Below, in pieces: positions 52,201-60,882 of a stretch of DNA of 64,000 bases (position 1 is the first letter of the stretch; every line of letters begins with the position of its first letter). Source of the stretch: Butyrivibrio sp. (GTDB lineage: Bacteria > Bacillota > Clostridia > Lachnospirales > Lachnospiraceae); the NCBI GenBank assembly GCA_023664865.1, contig JAMPEU010000016.1, forward strand, positions 1-64,000, read 5' to 3'. The position numbers and the translations under genes are program-made. The notes under the pieces were generated by a model. The model did no database searches, was not told the DNA's origin, and was given only the letters and a program-made list of their open reading frames with translations.

Positions 52201-54363
52201 ATGAAAAAACTTAACATTAAACAGGAAGAACAAAAAGGAAAGCTGAAAAAATCGGGGAAAATTGAAAAAGCTGAAAAGGTCGAAAAATCAAAAAAGACTG
52301 AAAAGGCGAATAAATCTTCCGGTTTTATGCTGTTGGGAATCCGGAATAAAATTGTCATATGTTTTCTTATTCCCATTATTTTTATGGTAATAGTAGGCAT
52401 CTCAGCGTATCAGAAAGCTGAAGAGGGCTTGAGTGAGAAATTTCAGGAGTCTACGCTTAAGACTATTGAAATGACAAAGGAAAATTTGGAACTTGCCTGT
52501 TCTTTTATCAAGGCGGAGGGAATACAATATGCCTTCGACGCAGACGTCGGCAAGTATCTGTTGAATATTTCGAGCGACTCTCCTGTTGAAATAAGAGAAC
52601 GTGTCAAAGCTATTGAAACAAACATGACGTCATCCCGCTCCGCCGTCTCTTTCATTGGAAACGTACATATTATTCCGCGTTCAGGAATCGATATCTTAAC
52701 AACGAGTGGAAAACATAACGTGGATGGCATTTCAGAACAGCATAGGGAGTCGGTTGCGGTCGGCAGTGGCATTGAAACATGGATTGACCGGCATCCGCTT
52801 ATTGACGACGCACTTGGCAAGAGCGAGGATGAATACATATTTGCGTATGAAATTATTACGCCAAACAAAGCAGGATGTATAGTTATTGATATCAACAAAT
52901 CAACGGTTGCCGATTTGTTAGAAGGTCTTGATTTAGGGCAGGGAAGCATTGTAGGCTTTGTGACGGAAAATGGCAGGGAGATTGTAATAGAACAGCTTGC
53001 AGAAGGGGAAGAAAGCATATTAGCAGAGGGCGAGAATGTATTTTGGGGGCAGGATTTCTTCGGCGTTATCAATGAGGAAAATATGTCCGGTTCTGCGCAG
53101 ATTGATTTTCATGGTACGGAATATCTGTTCCTTTTTGCCAGAAGTGAGGATGTGGAAGATGTTACCGTGTGCGCGCTTGTGCCGATGAGCATTGTAACAA
53201 GCCAGGCGCAGGAGATAAAAACCCTTACCGTGGCGCTTGTCATATTGGCATGTATCATAGCGATGGTTATCGGCGTTTTCGTAGTAGCGGGCATCCAGGG
53301 GAATATGAGGAGCATCTCAAAGAAATTCGGTGAGGTGGCAAAAGGCGATTTGACCGTTACGGTACAGGCGAAAGGAAGAGATGAGTTCCGCGGGCTTGCG
53401 GCTTCGGCGACCGACATGATTGCCAATACGAAAAAGCTTGTCAATAAAGTAAACAATGCAACAAATGAACTGGAAAAATCGGCTGTGAGCGTGGAAGAGG
53501 TTTCTACTGTTATTAATGAATGTTCTCAGGATATTACGCGGGTAATCGACGAGATTCATGACGGCGCTGCCAGACAGTCGGAGAATGCGGCGGACTGCGT
53601 GGCAAGGACGGATATTTTATCCAATGAAATACAGGAAGCAGGCAAGGTGGTAGAAAAAGTAGAGTCGCTTGTAGATGAAAATGAAAATATGATTAACCGC
53701 GGCATGGAAATCATTAAGACTTTGGGTGAACGCGCGCAGAAGACAACGGATATGACGTCCGAGGTCGGCAGCAGCATTGAGTCGTTGAAGAAAGAATATG
53801 AAATCATCAATTCTTTTGTGGAAACGATTACGTCTATTTCCGAACAGACGAACCTTTTATCGCTGAATGCTTCTATTGAAGCTGCAAGGGCGGGTGAAGC
53901 CGGAAGAGGGTTCTCGGTTGTAGCGGAGGAAATCCGCAAGCTTGCAGACGATTCGGCGGCAGCGGCAGGAGAGATTCAGAATAACGTGACGCAGATTATG
54001 TCGCAGACAGAGAATAGTGTAAAGAATGCTTCCCAGGCGCAAGAGATGGTTGCTTTGCAGGGCGAATCTGTGGAACAGGTTATCAAGGTGTTCGGCGATA
54101 TGCGTGAACAGATGAACGCGCTTGCTGATGGACTGCAGGAAATCGTTGCCAGCATTGGAAAGGCGGATGCCGAACGCGGCAATACCGTGCAGGGTGTACA
54201 GAATATTTCAAATATTATAGAAGAAACAGCTGAAAGCGCTGAGAAAGTAAAAGATATTGCCGACAGACTGCTGGAACATGTGGAGAACCTGAACAAGACC
54301 GCGGATTTGCTGGGCGAAAATATGCAGGGCTTAAAATCGGAAATCTCTGTGTTTAAAATTTAA
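52201..54363 (+). CDS. methyl-accepting chemotaxis protein
   Basis: This 720-residue chemoreceptor has a Lys/Glu-rich N-terminus (about 1-40), a membrane segment (about 45-68), an extracellular Cache-like sensor (about 70-335) and a second segment (about 340-365). A HAMP domain and a signalling domain with tip [20 protein letters not shown] follow. ATG 52201 has GGGAG 10 bases ahead; ATG 52195 is the alternative. It lies just upstream of the sugar transporter genes, so it may sense pectin sugars. The basic N-terminal tail is unusual for this family. Confidence 0.92.
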   Translation: MKKLNIKQEEQKGKLKKSGKIEKAEKVEKSKKTEKANKSSGFMLLGIRNKIVICFLIPIIFMVIVGISAYQKAEEGLSEKFQESTLKTIEMTKENLELACSFIKAEGIQYAFDADVGKYLLNISSDSPVEIRERVKAIETNMTSSRSAVSFIGNVHIIPRSGIDILTTSGKHNVDGISEQHRESVAVGSGIETWIDRHPLIDDALGKSEDEYIFAYEIITPNKAGCIVIDINKSTVADLLEGLDLGQGSIVGFVTENGREIVIEQLAEGEESILAEGENVFWGQDFFGVINEENMSGSAQIDFHGTEYLFLFARSEDVEDVTVCALVPMSIVTSQAQEIKTLTVALVILACIIAMVIGVFVVAGIQGNMRSISKKFGEVAKGDLTVTVQAKGRDEFRGLAASATDMIANTKKLVNKVNNATNELEKSAVSVEEVSTVINECSQDITRVIDEIHDGAARQSENAADCVARTDILSNEIQEAGKVVEKVESLVDENENMINRGMEIIKTLGERAQKTTDMTSEVGSSIESLKKEYEIINSFVETITSISEQTNLLSLNASIEAARAGEAGRGFSVVAEEIRKLADDSAAAAGEIQNNVTQIMSQTENSVKNASQAQEMVALQGESVEQVIKVFGDMREQMNALADGLQEIVASIGKADAERGNTVQGVQNISNIIEETAESAEKVKDIADRLLEHVENLNKTADLLGENMQGLKSEISVFKI

Positions 54364-54443
54364 AAAAGCATAAACACTTTAAAAGTAATGTTTTATAAGT
54401 CTTAGTAATGGGGGCTGTGAATAGTTGAAAAACAAAAATATCC

Positions 54444-54472
54444 TTGACAGAATCCCCCTATAGGGATATCAT
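54444..54472 (+). promoter_or_regulatory. promoter of the sugar ABC transporter, with palindrome in the spacer
   Basis: TTGACA (54444-54449) and TATCAT (54467-54472) are 17 bases apart, close to consensus. The spacer holds the perfect 10-bp palindrome CCCTATAGGG (54456-54465), a position where a bound repressor would block polymerase. Confidence 0.7.
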
Positions 54473-54532
54473 AAATAATGAGATGATATTAATTACATCT
54501 CAAAATACTAAATACTATATAAGGAGGTTTTT

Positions 54533-56197
54533 ATGAAAAAGAAAATTATTTCTTTACTCATGGTTGCTGTTATGACTGCTTCCTTAGTTGGATGCGGTAA
54601 TAGTGGAACTGACAACACAAGTTCTAATGATAATACAGCAGCTACAGACAACACGGGGGGGGCATCTACCGATAATTCAGGCACAACAAGCACTGATACG
54701 AGTAATGCTGACACCGGAAGCACAGATGCAGGTTCATCTGATGAAATCGTAAAACCGGACGAGATTACTATTCTGGTTGACGGTACTGTATTTACACAGG
54801 AAAACGCTCGTGATCAGTTCATGGCTAAACTGGAAGAGTTGACAGGCGTTAAGATTAATGTTATCCAGCCTGACCATGACGCATACTATGACAACGTAGG
54901 ACAGATCGTAGCAAGCGGTGACTGGCCGGACGTTATGATTCTTTCCAGCACATATTATTCAGGATATGCTGCAGAAGGCGTACTCTGGGATATGACAGAC
55001 GCATGGGAGAATTCCGAACTGAAGAAGAGACAGGAAGCATTTAACGGCGCAGGCGTTGTTGAAGGTGTTAAGATTGACGGACATCTTTATGGTATGCCGG
55101 CAGCTCGTGGTAACGGTTGTGTTACTTATGTAAAGAAGAGATGGATGGACAACTGCGGTATCACAAGCGCTCCTACAAACTGGGAAGAGTACAAAGCAAT
55201 GCTTGACGCATTCATGACAGGCGATCCTGACGGCGACGGCGTAGACGGCAATACATACGCAGCAGTAGCTTCAGCAGGTTTCGTTGGTGGAGAAGCTCCG
55301 TATATCAACTATCTGCCTGAAATTTATCAGGACGCTTATCCGAGCTTCTACAAAGATGCAAACGGCACATGGGTAGACGGATTTACAGAGGATTCTATGA
55401 AAGAGGCTATGCAGAGACTGGCTGATGTTGTAGCTTCAGGCGCTCTTGATAAGGCTTCTCTGGATCAGGGTACCGGTGATGCCCGTAACAAATTCTATAG
55501 TGATGACTTTGGCGTATTCACATACTGGGCTGGAACATGGGCAACCAACTTAAAGACCAACCTTGAGAACAATGGTCTTGACGGTGAACTGGTTCCTTTA
55601 GTGCCTATTGCAGAAGTAGGCGCTTACCTTGACCGTATTCCTCCGGTATGGTGTATTACATCTACATGTGAGAATCCTGAAGGCGTATTCAAATACTTCA
55701 TCGAGACAATGCAGGACGGCGGAGATGTACAGTTCCTTTGGACATATGGCGTAGAAGATGTTCACTGGTCAACAAAGGCTGAGACATTATATGCAGGCCA
55801 GACCAACGATGATGGAAAATCTCTTGAGAAAGTATACGCAGAAGGCGAATTCCACGGACTTGATAACCTTGAGAATCCCGGAACACAGTATACAAAAGCT
55901 CATATCGACCCGGCTCTTGCACTGGTTGATTTAGCAGGCGATCCTGCAAAAGAGAGCAGAGCAGAAGAGAATACAGCATCTGCAACATTGTTTGCACAGA
56001 ATTCCGTAACGGCTGTTCTGGTTCCGACTACTGATGCAATGACACAGTACAACGGTGATTTGACAACATTAAAGAACCAGTTGATTGCACAGGTTGCATT
56101 AGGCGAAATGACAATTGACGACGCATATGCGAAGTTTGAAGCTGACGGCGGAGCAGAGTGGTCTAAGATGATTGTTGATTCTTTGAATGCACAGTAA
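54533..56197 (+). CDS. ABC transporter solute-binding lipoprotein (oligosaccharide)
   Basis: This 554-residue extracellular binding protein has a signal peptide with lipobox SLVGC (lipidated Cys21). A Ser/Thr/Asp/Asn-rich linker (about 22-70) precedes a large family 1-type binding domain. Size and permease type match LplA/YtcQ-like proteins for complex oligosaccharides. The ribosome site is AAGGAGG. A run of eight G lies in the linker. The whole context points to pectin oligosaccharides; no ATPase gene is nearby, so a shared MsmX-like ATPase is expected. Confidence 0.92.
   Translation: MKKKIISLLMVAVMTASLVGCGNSGTDNTSSNDNTAATDNTGGASTDNSGTTSTDTSNADTGSTDAGSSDEIVKPDEITILVDGTVFTQENARDQFMAKLEELTGVKINVIQPDHDAYYDNVGQIVASGDWPDVMILSSTYYSGYAAEGVLWDMTDAWENSELKKRQEAFNGAGVVEGVKIDGHLYGMPAARGNGCVTYVKKRWMDNCGITSAPTNWEEYKAMLDAFMTGDPDGDGVDGNTYAAVASAGFVGGEAPYINYLPEIYQDAYPSFYKDANGTWVDGFTEDSMKEAMQRLADVVASGALDKASLDQGTGDARNKFYSDDFGVFTYWAGTWATNLKTNLENNGLDGELVPLVPIAEVGAYLDRIPPVWCITSTCENPEGVFKYFIETMQDGGDVQFLWTYGVEDVHWSTKAETLYAGQTNDDGKSLEKVYAEGEFHGLDNLENPGTQYTKAHIDPALALVDLAGDPAKESRAEENTASATLFAQNSVTAVLVPTTDAMTQYNGDLTTLKNQLIAQVALGEMTIDDAYAKFEADGGAEWSKMIVDSLNAQ
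54655..54662 (+). repeat. poly-G(8) tract inside the binding-protein gene
   Basis: Eight consecutive G encode Gly-Gly at about codon 42, in the disordered linker. Slippage by one base would stop the protein early, so the tract could allow on/off switching. Confidence 0.6.
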
Positions 56198-56238
56198 TTG
56201 AATTAAGAGGTATTTTTCCTTAAAATAATTTAGGGATT

Positions 56239-56311
56239 CCTTAAAAAGAGAATTATGTGGAGTTATGGCAGCGTTAGCTTAGCTGTAGCTTCACATAATT
56301 CATAATTAAGG
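56239..56311 (+). promoter_or_regulatory. intercistronic hairpin between binding protein and permease
   Basis: GAATTATGTG (56250-56259) pairs perfectly with CACATAATTC (56292-56301). Outer CCTTAA (56239) and TTAAGG (56306) extend the stem. Such hairpins stabilise the upstream message and partly stop transcription, giving more binding protein than permease. Confidence 0.65.
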
Positions 56312-56349
56312 ATAATGGGGTAAATAGTTTAGGAAAAGGAAGAATGTAT

Positions 56350-57318
56350 ATGGCGAAAAAAAATAATCAAACTAAACCACCTAAAACGGGTGGAACCAGT
56401 AAATCGCTGGGGACTCGTATCTATAAATACAGAGGATTCTATTTGATGTTTCTTCCTGTATTAGTTTTTGCACTTATTTTCTTTTATTTGCCAATGTTTG
56501 GCATAAGATTTGCTTTTACTAATTATAACGGAATCAAAGAACCGACGTTTGTTGCTTTTGATAATTTCAAGAGAATGTTCAGCATGCCGGGTTTTTGGTC
56601 AGCATTTAGAAATACTTTGGAAATCAGCGTAATTAAACTTATACTAACTACTTTGGTTGCAGTTGTGGTTTCCTTATTCTTAAATGAAATTGTAAATATT
56701 CATTTTAAGAAGGTAGTACAGACGATTATTTATCTTCCGCACTTTTTGTCTTGGGTTGTTACGGCTTCTTTGTTTTCGTTGATTTTAGCGCCCAGCAACT
56801 ATGGTTTGGTCAATACATTCCTTGTAAAAATAGGCGCGATTGATTCAAGCGGTATGATTTACTTTTTGGGAAGCCCCAAATGGTGGAGAGGCGCTTACTA
56901 TTTCATAAATCTTTGGAAAGAGACCGGTTGGCAGACCGTTATCTTTATGGCGACTTTAGCAGGCATGAATACTGAACTTTATGAAGCTGCCTCTATCGAT
57001 GGTGCAGGACGATGGGGAAAGATGCGTTATATAACATTCCCGGCTCTTGCTAATACAATTTTGACAGTTATTATTTTGAATCTGGCAAAAGTTATGAACT
57101 TATTTGAATCTGCTTTCGTATTGCAGAATGACGCCGTTCTCGAAACTGCTAACGTTCTTGAGACATATATCTACTATCAGAGTTTTAACAGTGGTGCAAT
57201 TCCCAACTATGGATACACGACCGCTGTTGGTTTATTCAAATCCCTAGTCGGCATGGTGCTTGTGCTCGTATGTAACCAGTGGAGCAAGAAAGTACGCGAT
57301 GGCCGCGGAATTGTGTAG
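56350..57318 (+). CDS. sugar ABC transporter permease (LplB type)
   Basis: This 322-residue permease has six membrane segments. The ATPase-contact EAA loop is YEAASIDGAGRWGKMRYITFP near residue 215. The Lys/Asn/Thr-rich N-terminus and FYLPMFGIRFAFTNYNG are typical of LplB/YteP proteins for aldouronate or pectin oligosaccharides. ATG 56350 has AAAGGA 9 bases ahead; ATG 56344 is too near it. The partner permease follows 15 bases later. Confidence 0.94.
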   Translation: MAKKNNQTKPPKTGGTSKSLGTRIYKYRGFYLMFLPVLVFALIFFYLPMFGIRFAFTNYNGIKEPTFVAFDNFKRMFSMPGFWSAFRNTLEISVIKLILTTLVAVVVSLFLNEIVNIHFKKVVQTIIYLPHFLSWVVTASLFSLILAPSNYGLVNTFLVKIGAIDSSGMIYFLGSPKWWRGAYYFINLWKETGWQTVIFMATLAGMNTELYEAASIDGAGRWGKMRYITFPALANTILTVIILNLAKVMNLFESAFVLQNDAVLETANVLETYIYYQSFNSGAIPNYGYTTAVGLFKSLVGMVLVLVCNQWSKKVRDGRGIV

Positions 57319-57333
57319 GAAGGAGCGGCAGAT

Positions 57334-58176
57334 ATGAAAAAAAAGAAAAATATATCAGCTTTTTCAATAATAAATGGACTTATTTTTATCATTGTATGTT
57401 TTATCATTATTATTCCGTTGTGGAAAGTATTGGTTGACTCATTGGATTTGAGAACAGCGTATGGTATGAAATTGTGGCCGGAGTCATTTGGATTTGACGG
57501 ATATAAACTTGTATTCTCTAATCCTACGCTGTACCGTCCTTTGTGGATTTCTTTCCTGACGACGATCAGCGGTACATTGATAGCCCTGACGTTATCAACA
57601 CTGGGAGCATATGTATTGATTCAATGGGAAATGCCCGGACGTACACTTTTCGCCAATATGCTGCTGTTTACCATGATATTCAAAGGTGGTATGATTCCTA
57701 CATACTTGGTATTGAGAAGCTTGCATTTGACAAATACATTATGGGTTGTTATTCTTTTCCCAGCATTGAATGTATATAATCTGGTACTTATGCGCAACTT
57801 CTTTGAAGGTATACCTGCCAGCTTATATGAAGCGGCTACTCTTGATGGTTGTACGCCGATGCAGACATTTATCAGAATCGTACTGCCGATGTCCAAACCG
57901 GCGCTTGCATCTGTTGGATTGATGTTTGCAGTTTCCTATTGGAATGATTATACCCATTATAAATTGTATATTCTGGATTCCAATTTATATAACTTCCAGA
58001 TGAAGCTGCGCGGTATGATTCAGGGTAGTGATTTACCGACAGCCTCAGGAAATGCAACAGAGAACACTATTAAGAATGCGGCGATTATTATCGTTATTAT
58101 TCCTTTCATGATTTTGTATCCTTTCTTACAGAAATACTTTGTAAAGGGTGTCAATATCGGCGCTGTTAAGGAATAA
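57334..58176 (+). CDS. sugar ABC transporter permease (YtcP/LplC type)
   Basis: This 280-residue second permease has six membrane segments and an EAA loop YEAATLDGCTPMQTFIRIVLP near residue 170. It forms the channel with the preceding LplB-like protein. AGGAGCGG precedes the ATG. A terminator follows the gene. Confidence 0.94.
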   Translation: MKKKKNISAFSIINGLIFIIVCFIIIIPLWKVLVDSLDLRTAYGMKLWPESFGFDGYKLVFSNPTLYRPLWISFLTTISGTLIALTLSTLGAYVLIQWEMPGRTLFANMLLFTMIFKGGMIPTYLVLRSLHLTNTLWVVILFPALNVYNLVLMRNFFEGIPASLYEAATLDGCTPMQTFIRIVLPMSKPALASVGLMFAVSYWNDYTHYKLYILDSNLYNFQMKLRGMIQGSDLPTASGNATENTIKNAAIIIVIIPFMILYPFLQKYFVKGVNIGAVKE

Positions 58177-58215
58177 GTTTGTACCTAAAGATATTAAGAG
58201 ATATAATGAATTATT

Positions 58216-58244
58216 CAGGGGAGACTTAGGTTTCCCCTGTTTAT
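58216..58244 (+). terminator. terminator of the sugar transporter operon
   Basis: CAGGGGAGA (58216-58224) pairs with TTTCCCCTG (58231-58239) over a 6-base loop with one G-T pair, followed by TTTATT. Confidence 0.75.
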
Positions 58245-58305
58245 TACCGCGGGGTAATGCCCGTGGGATTTAATCGTGAAGACAGTATAAGAATGGGGGA
58301 TTAGT

Positions 58306-58992
58306 ATGGCGACAATATATTGGGCGGGCGATTCCACAGTACAGTATAATAGTATTATGACATATCCGCAGACTGGAATAGGTCAGGTATTCAATTTGTT
58401 TGTGAAGCCCGAGATAAGAATAGAAAACCATGCCAAAAACGGCAGAAGCACGAGGGATTTTATTGACGAATCCAGACTTGCCGTTATCTATGACAGAATA
58501 AGCGAGGGAGATTTCCTTTTTATTCAGTTCGCGCATAACGATGAAAAGAAGGAAAATCCTGCTAGATATACCGATCCGTTTACAGATTATATGATTAATC
58601 TTGAAAAGTTTGTGAATGTGGCAAGAAATAAAAAGGCTTATCCTGTGCTGATAACTCCTGTTGAGCGAAGATGCTTTGTCGATGAAAAGACGTTAGGACA
58701 GGGCGGTCATGTTGATTATGTGAAAGCAATGAAACAGACGGCGGAAAACCTTGATGTTGCACTGGTTGACTTATATACTATGAGCCGTGCGGAAATGACA
58801 AGAGTCGGAGAACAGGCGACCAAAAACTGGTATATGCACATTCCGGAAGGAATATATCCATACCATATGGAAGGACTTGCTGACGATACCCATTTGAAGT
58901 ACGCGGGAGCAGTAGTATATGGCGGCTGCATTGCCAGAGGGCTTAAGGAGTTGGGCGGCGTATATAGCGAACTGCTGCTTGATGAATTATGA
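58306..58992 (+). CDS. CE12 rhamnogalacturonan acetylesterase
   Basis: This 228-residue SGNH/GDSL hydrolase has the nucleophile Ser10 in WAGDSTVQYN, the oxyanion-loop Asn in FAHNDEKK, and Asp193/His196 in DDTHLKYAG. This matches the YesT/RgaE esterases that remove acetyl groups from rhamnogalacturonan. There is no signal peptide, so it acts inside the cell. A GGGGGA ribosome site precedes it. Confidence 0.92.
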   Translation: MATIYWAGDSTVQYNSIMTYPQTGIGQVFNLFVKPEIRIENHAKNGRSTRDFIDESRLAVIYDRISEGDFLFIQFAHNDEKKENPARYTDPFTDYMINLEKFVNVARNKKAYPVLITPVERRCFVDEKTLGQGGHVDYVKAMKQTAENLDVALVDLYTMSRAEMTRVGEQATKNWYMHIPEGIYPYHMEGLADDTHLKYAGAVVYGGCIARGLKELGGVYSELLLDEL

Positions 58993-59002
58993 AATATGTG
59001 AT

Positions 59003-59033
59003 AATGGTTCAGATGCGACTCTGAGCCATTTTT
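59003..59033 (+). terminator. terminator after the CE12 gene
   Basis: AATGGTTCAG (59003-59012) pairs with CTGAGCCATT (59021-59030) with one G-T pair, then TTT. A second small hairpin (CAGGATT/AATCCTG, 59060-59079) follows. Confidence 0.75.
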
Positions 59034-59138
59034 ACAATTGCAATCTATAATTGCGAAATCAGGATTCTGATAAATCCTGAACAACTTACAATTATTTAAG
59101 AATATTAAAACTATTAAAACTAAGAAGGAGTATGCAAA

Positions 59139-60794
59139 ATGGAATATTTATGGAAAGCTGATTTAGAGGACGGAACATATAGGAATCCGCTGATATTTGC
59201 CGACTATTCCGATCCTGATGTGATAAGAGTCGAAGATACATATTATATGACCGCGTCCAGTTTTAATTATGTGCCGGGGCTTCCGATACTGATATCTAAG
59301 GACCTTGTGAACTGGAAGCTGGTAAATTATGCGCTGGATAAGATAGATTATGAAAAATATGATATACCACAGCATGCCAAAGGCGTGTGGGCTCCGGCGA
59401 TAAGATACCACGACGGACGTTTCTTTATATACTATGGAATGCCAGACGAAGGGATATTTATGGTAAGCACGAAAGATCCGCTTGGAAAATGGGACGAACC
59501 GGTGCTTGTGCTGGAAGGAAAAGGGCTTATTGATTCCTGTCCTTTCTGGGACGAGGACGGTAAGGCTTATGTTGTCCATGGGTACGCTAAAAGCCGCATT
59601 GGCTTTAAGAGTTATCTGGGAATCTTTCCTATGTCTCCTGATGGGAAAAAGGCAATCGGTGAAGACCATTTTATATTTGACGGAGTTGAGACACAGCCTA
59701 CCATAGAAGGTCCGAAGGTCTATAAAAGAAACGGATATTATTATATACTCGCACCGGCGGGCGGAGTTAAGACCGGCTGGCAGACGGCGCTGCGCTCGAA
59801 AAATATTTATGGGCCGTATGAAGAAAAAATTGTCATGAAACAGGGAAATTCTATTGTAAACGGACCGCATCAAGGTGGTTTGACTGATACGGTCAATGGT
59901 GAAGAATGGTTCATACATTTTCAGGATAGGGGCTTATATGGGCGTATTATACATATGCAGCCGGTAGTATGGGAGAACGACTGGCTCGTAATCGGCATAA
60001 ATGCGCAGGACGGCTGCGGAGAACCCTGCCTTGTATACGATAAGCCTAAGACAGGGGTGAGCGAGCAGCCATCTTCTTTGGAAGCTTCCGACGATTTTAA
60101 TGCAGAAAAATTAAATCTTATGTGGCAGTGGCTTGGCAATCCCAAGGAGTCGTTTTATTCTCTTACCGAGAATACAGGCTGTCTTAGATTATACGCTTTG
60201 AATCCGTCAGGTAAAGCAGAGCCTATATTATGGGAATGTGCCAACGTGCTTACCCAGAAACTGGTATGTCCGTATTTTAAGGCGGTTACATGTGTACGCC
60301 TTAGCGGGCTTAAGGAGAAAGGGCAGGCTGGCATGGTAATGATGGGCGGGCATTATGCTTATCTTGCCGTGAGAATCGTTGACGGAGATAAGACTCTGGT
60401 ATATTCTGAGGCTTATGATGCAGAAGATGGAATAAAAGAAAGGACTTCCGTTATAAGAAAACTGGAAAATAATATAGAAAAGATAAATATTTCCTTCGCA
60501 ATGGAAGAGGGCGGCGAAGGCAAAGAGAATGGCGAAATTCAAGAAGGTAAAAAAAGTAACGACGCTCCGGTATTTAAGATGTACTATTCTTTAGAAGATG
60601 GGGACGAGGTTAATGTGCCGACAAATTTCGTGCCTTCAGATCACACATGGGTAGGCGCGAAAATCGGGCTTTTTGCGAATGTGTATGAAGATGGAATGGG
60701 CGGTGCGGAAGTCTACAATCGCGAAAGCAATAACGTGGCGGTTCAGGCTAATGGATATGCGGACTTTGAGTTTATACATGTTTCAGCGGAGTAG
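59139..60794 (+). CDS. GH43 glycoside hydrolase (xylosidase/arabinosidase-like)
   Basis: This 551-residue family 43 enzyme has a five-bladed propeller (about 12-310). Catalytic base candidate Asp25 lies in DYSDPDVIRV, and Glu in PTIEGPKVY is a likely acid. A C-terminal beta-sandwich (about 330-550) resembles the GH43 accessory domain. It should trim arabinose or xylose from pectin side chains. There is no signal peptide. Residues 445-465 are a Glu/Gly/Lys-rich insertion. Confidence 0.9.
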   Translation: MEYLWKADLEDGTYRNPLIFADYSDPDVIRVEDTYYMTASSFNYVPGLPILISKDLVNWKLVNYALDKIDYEKYDIPQHAKGVWAPAIRYHDGRFFIYYGMPDEGIFMVSTKDPLGKWDEPVLVLEGKGLIDSCPFWDEDGKAYVVHGYAKSRIGFKSYLGIFPMSPDGKKAIGEDHFIFDGVETQPTIEGPKVYKRNGYYYILAPAGGVKTGWQTALRSKNIYGPYEEKIVMKQGNSIVNGPHQGGLTDTVNGEEWFIHFQDRGLYGRIIHMQPVVWENDWLVIGINAQDGCGEPCLVYDKPKTGVSEQPSSLEASDDFNAEKLNLMWQWLGNPKESFYSLTENTGCLRLYALNPSGKAEPILWECANVLTQKLVCPYFKAVTCVRLSGLKEKGQAGMVMMGGHYAYLAVRIVDGDKTLVYSEAYDAEDGIKERTSVIRKLENNIEKINISFAMEEGGEGKENGEIQEGKKSNDAPVFKMYYSLEDGDEVNVPTNFVPSDHTWVGAKIGLFANVYEDGMGGAEVYNRESNNVAVQANGYADFEFIHVSAE

Positions 60795-60882
60795 TTAATT
60801 CATAGAAGGTATAGCTGTATGCGGCATGAGTCCATGTCGCCCGAAAGCTAAGAATAATATGGAAGGATTGAAGGGTGCGGAC

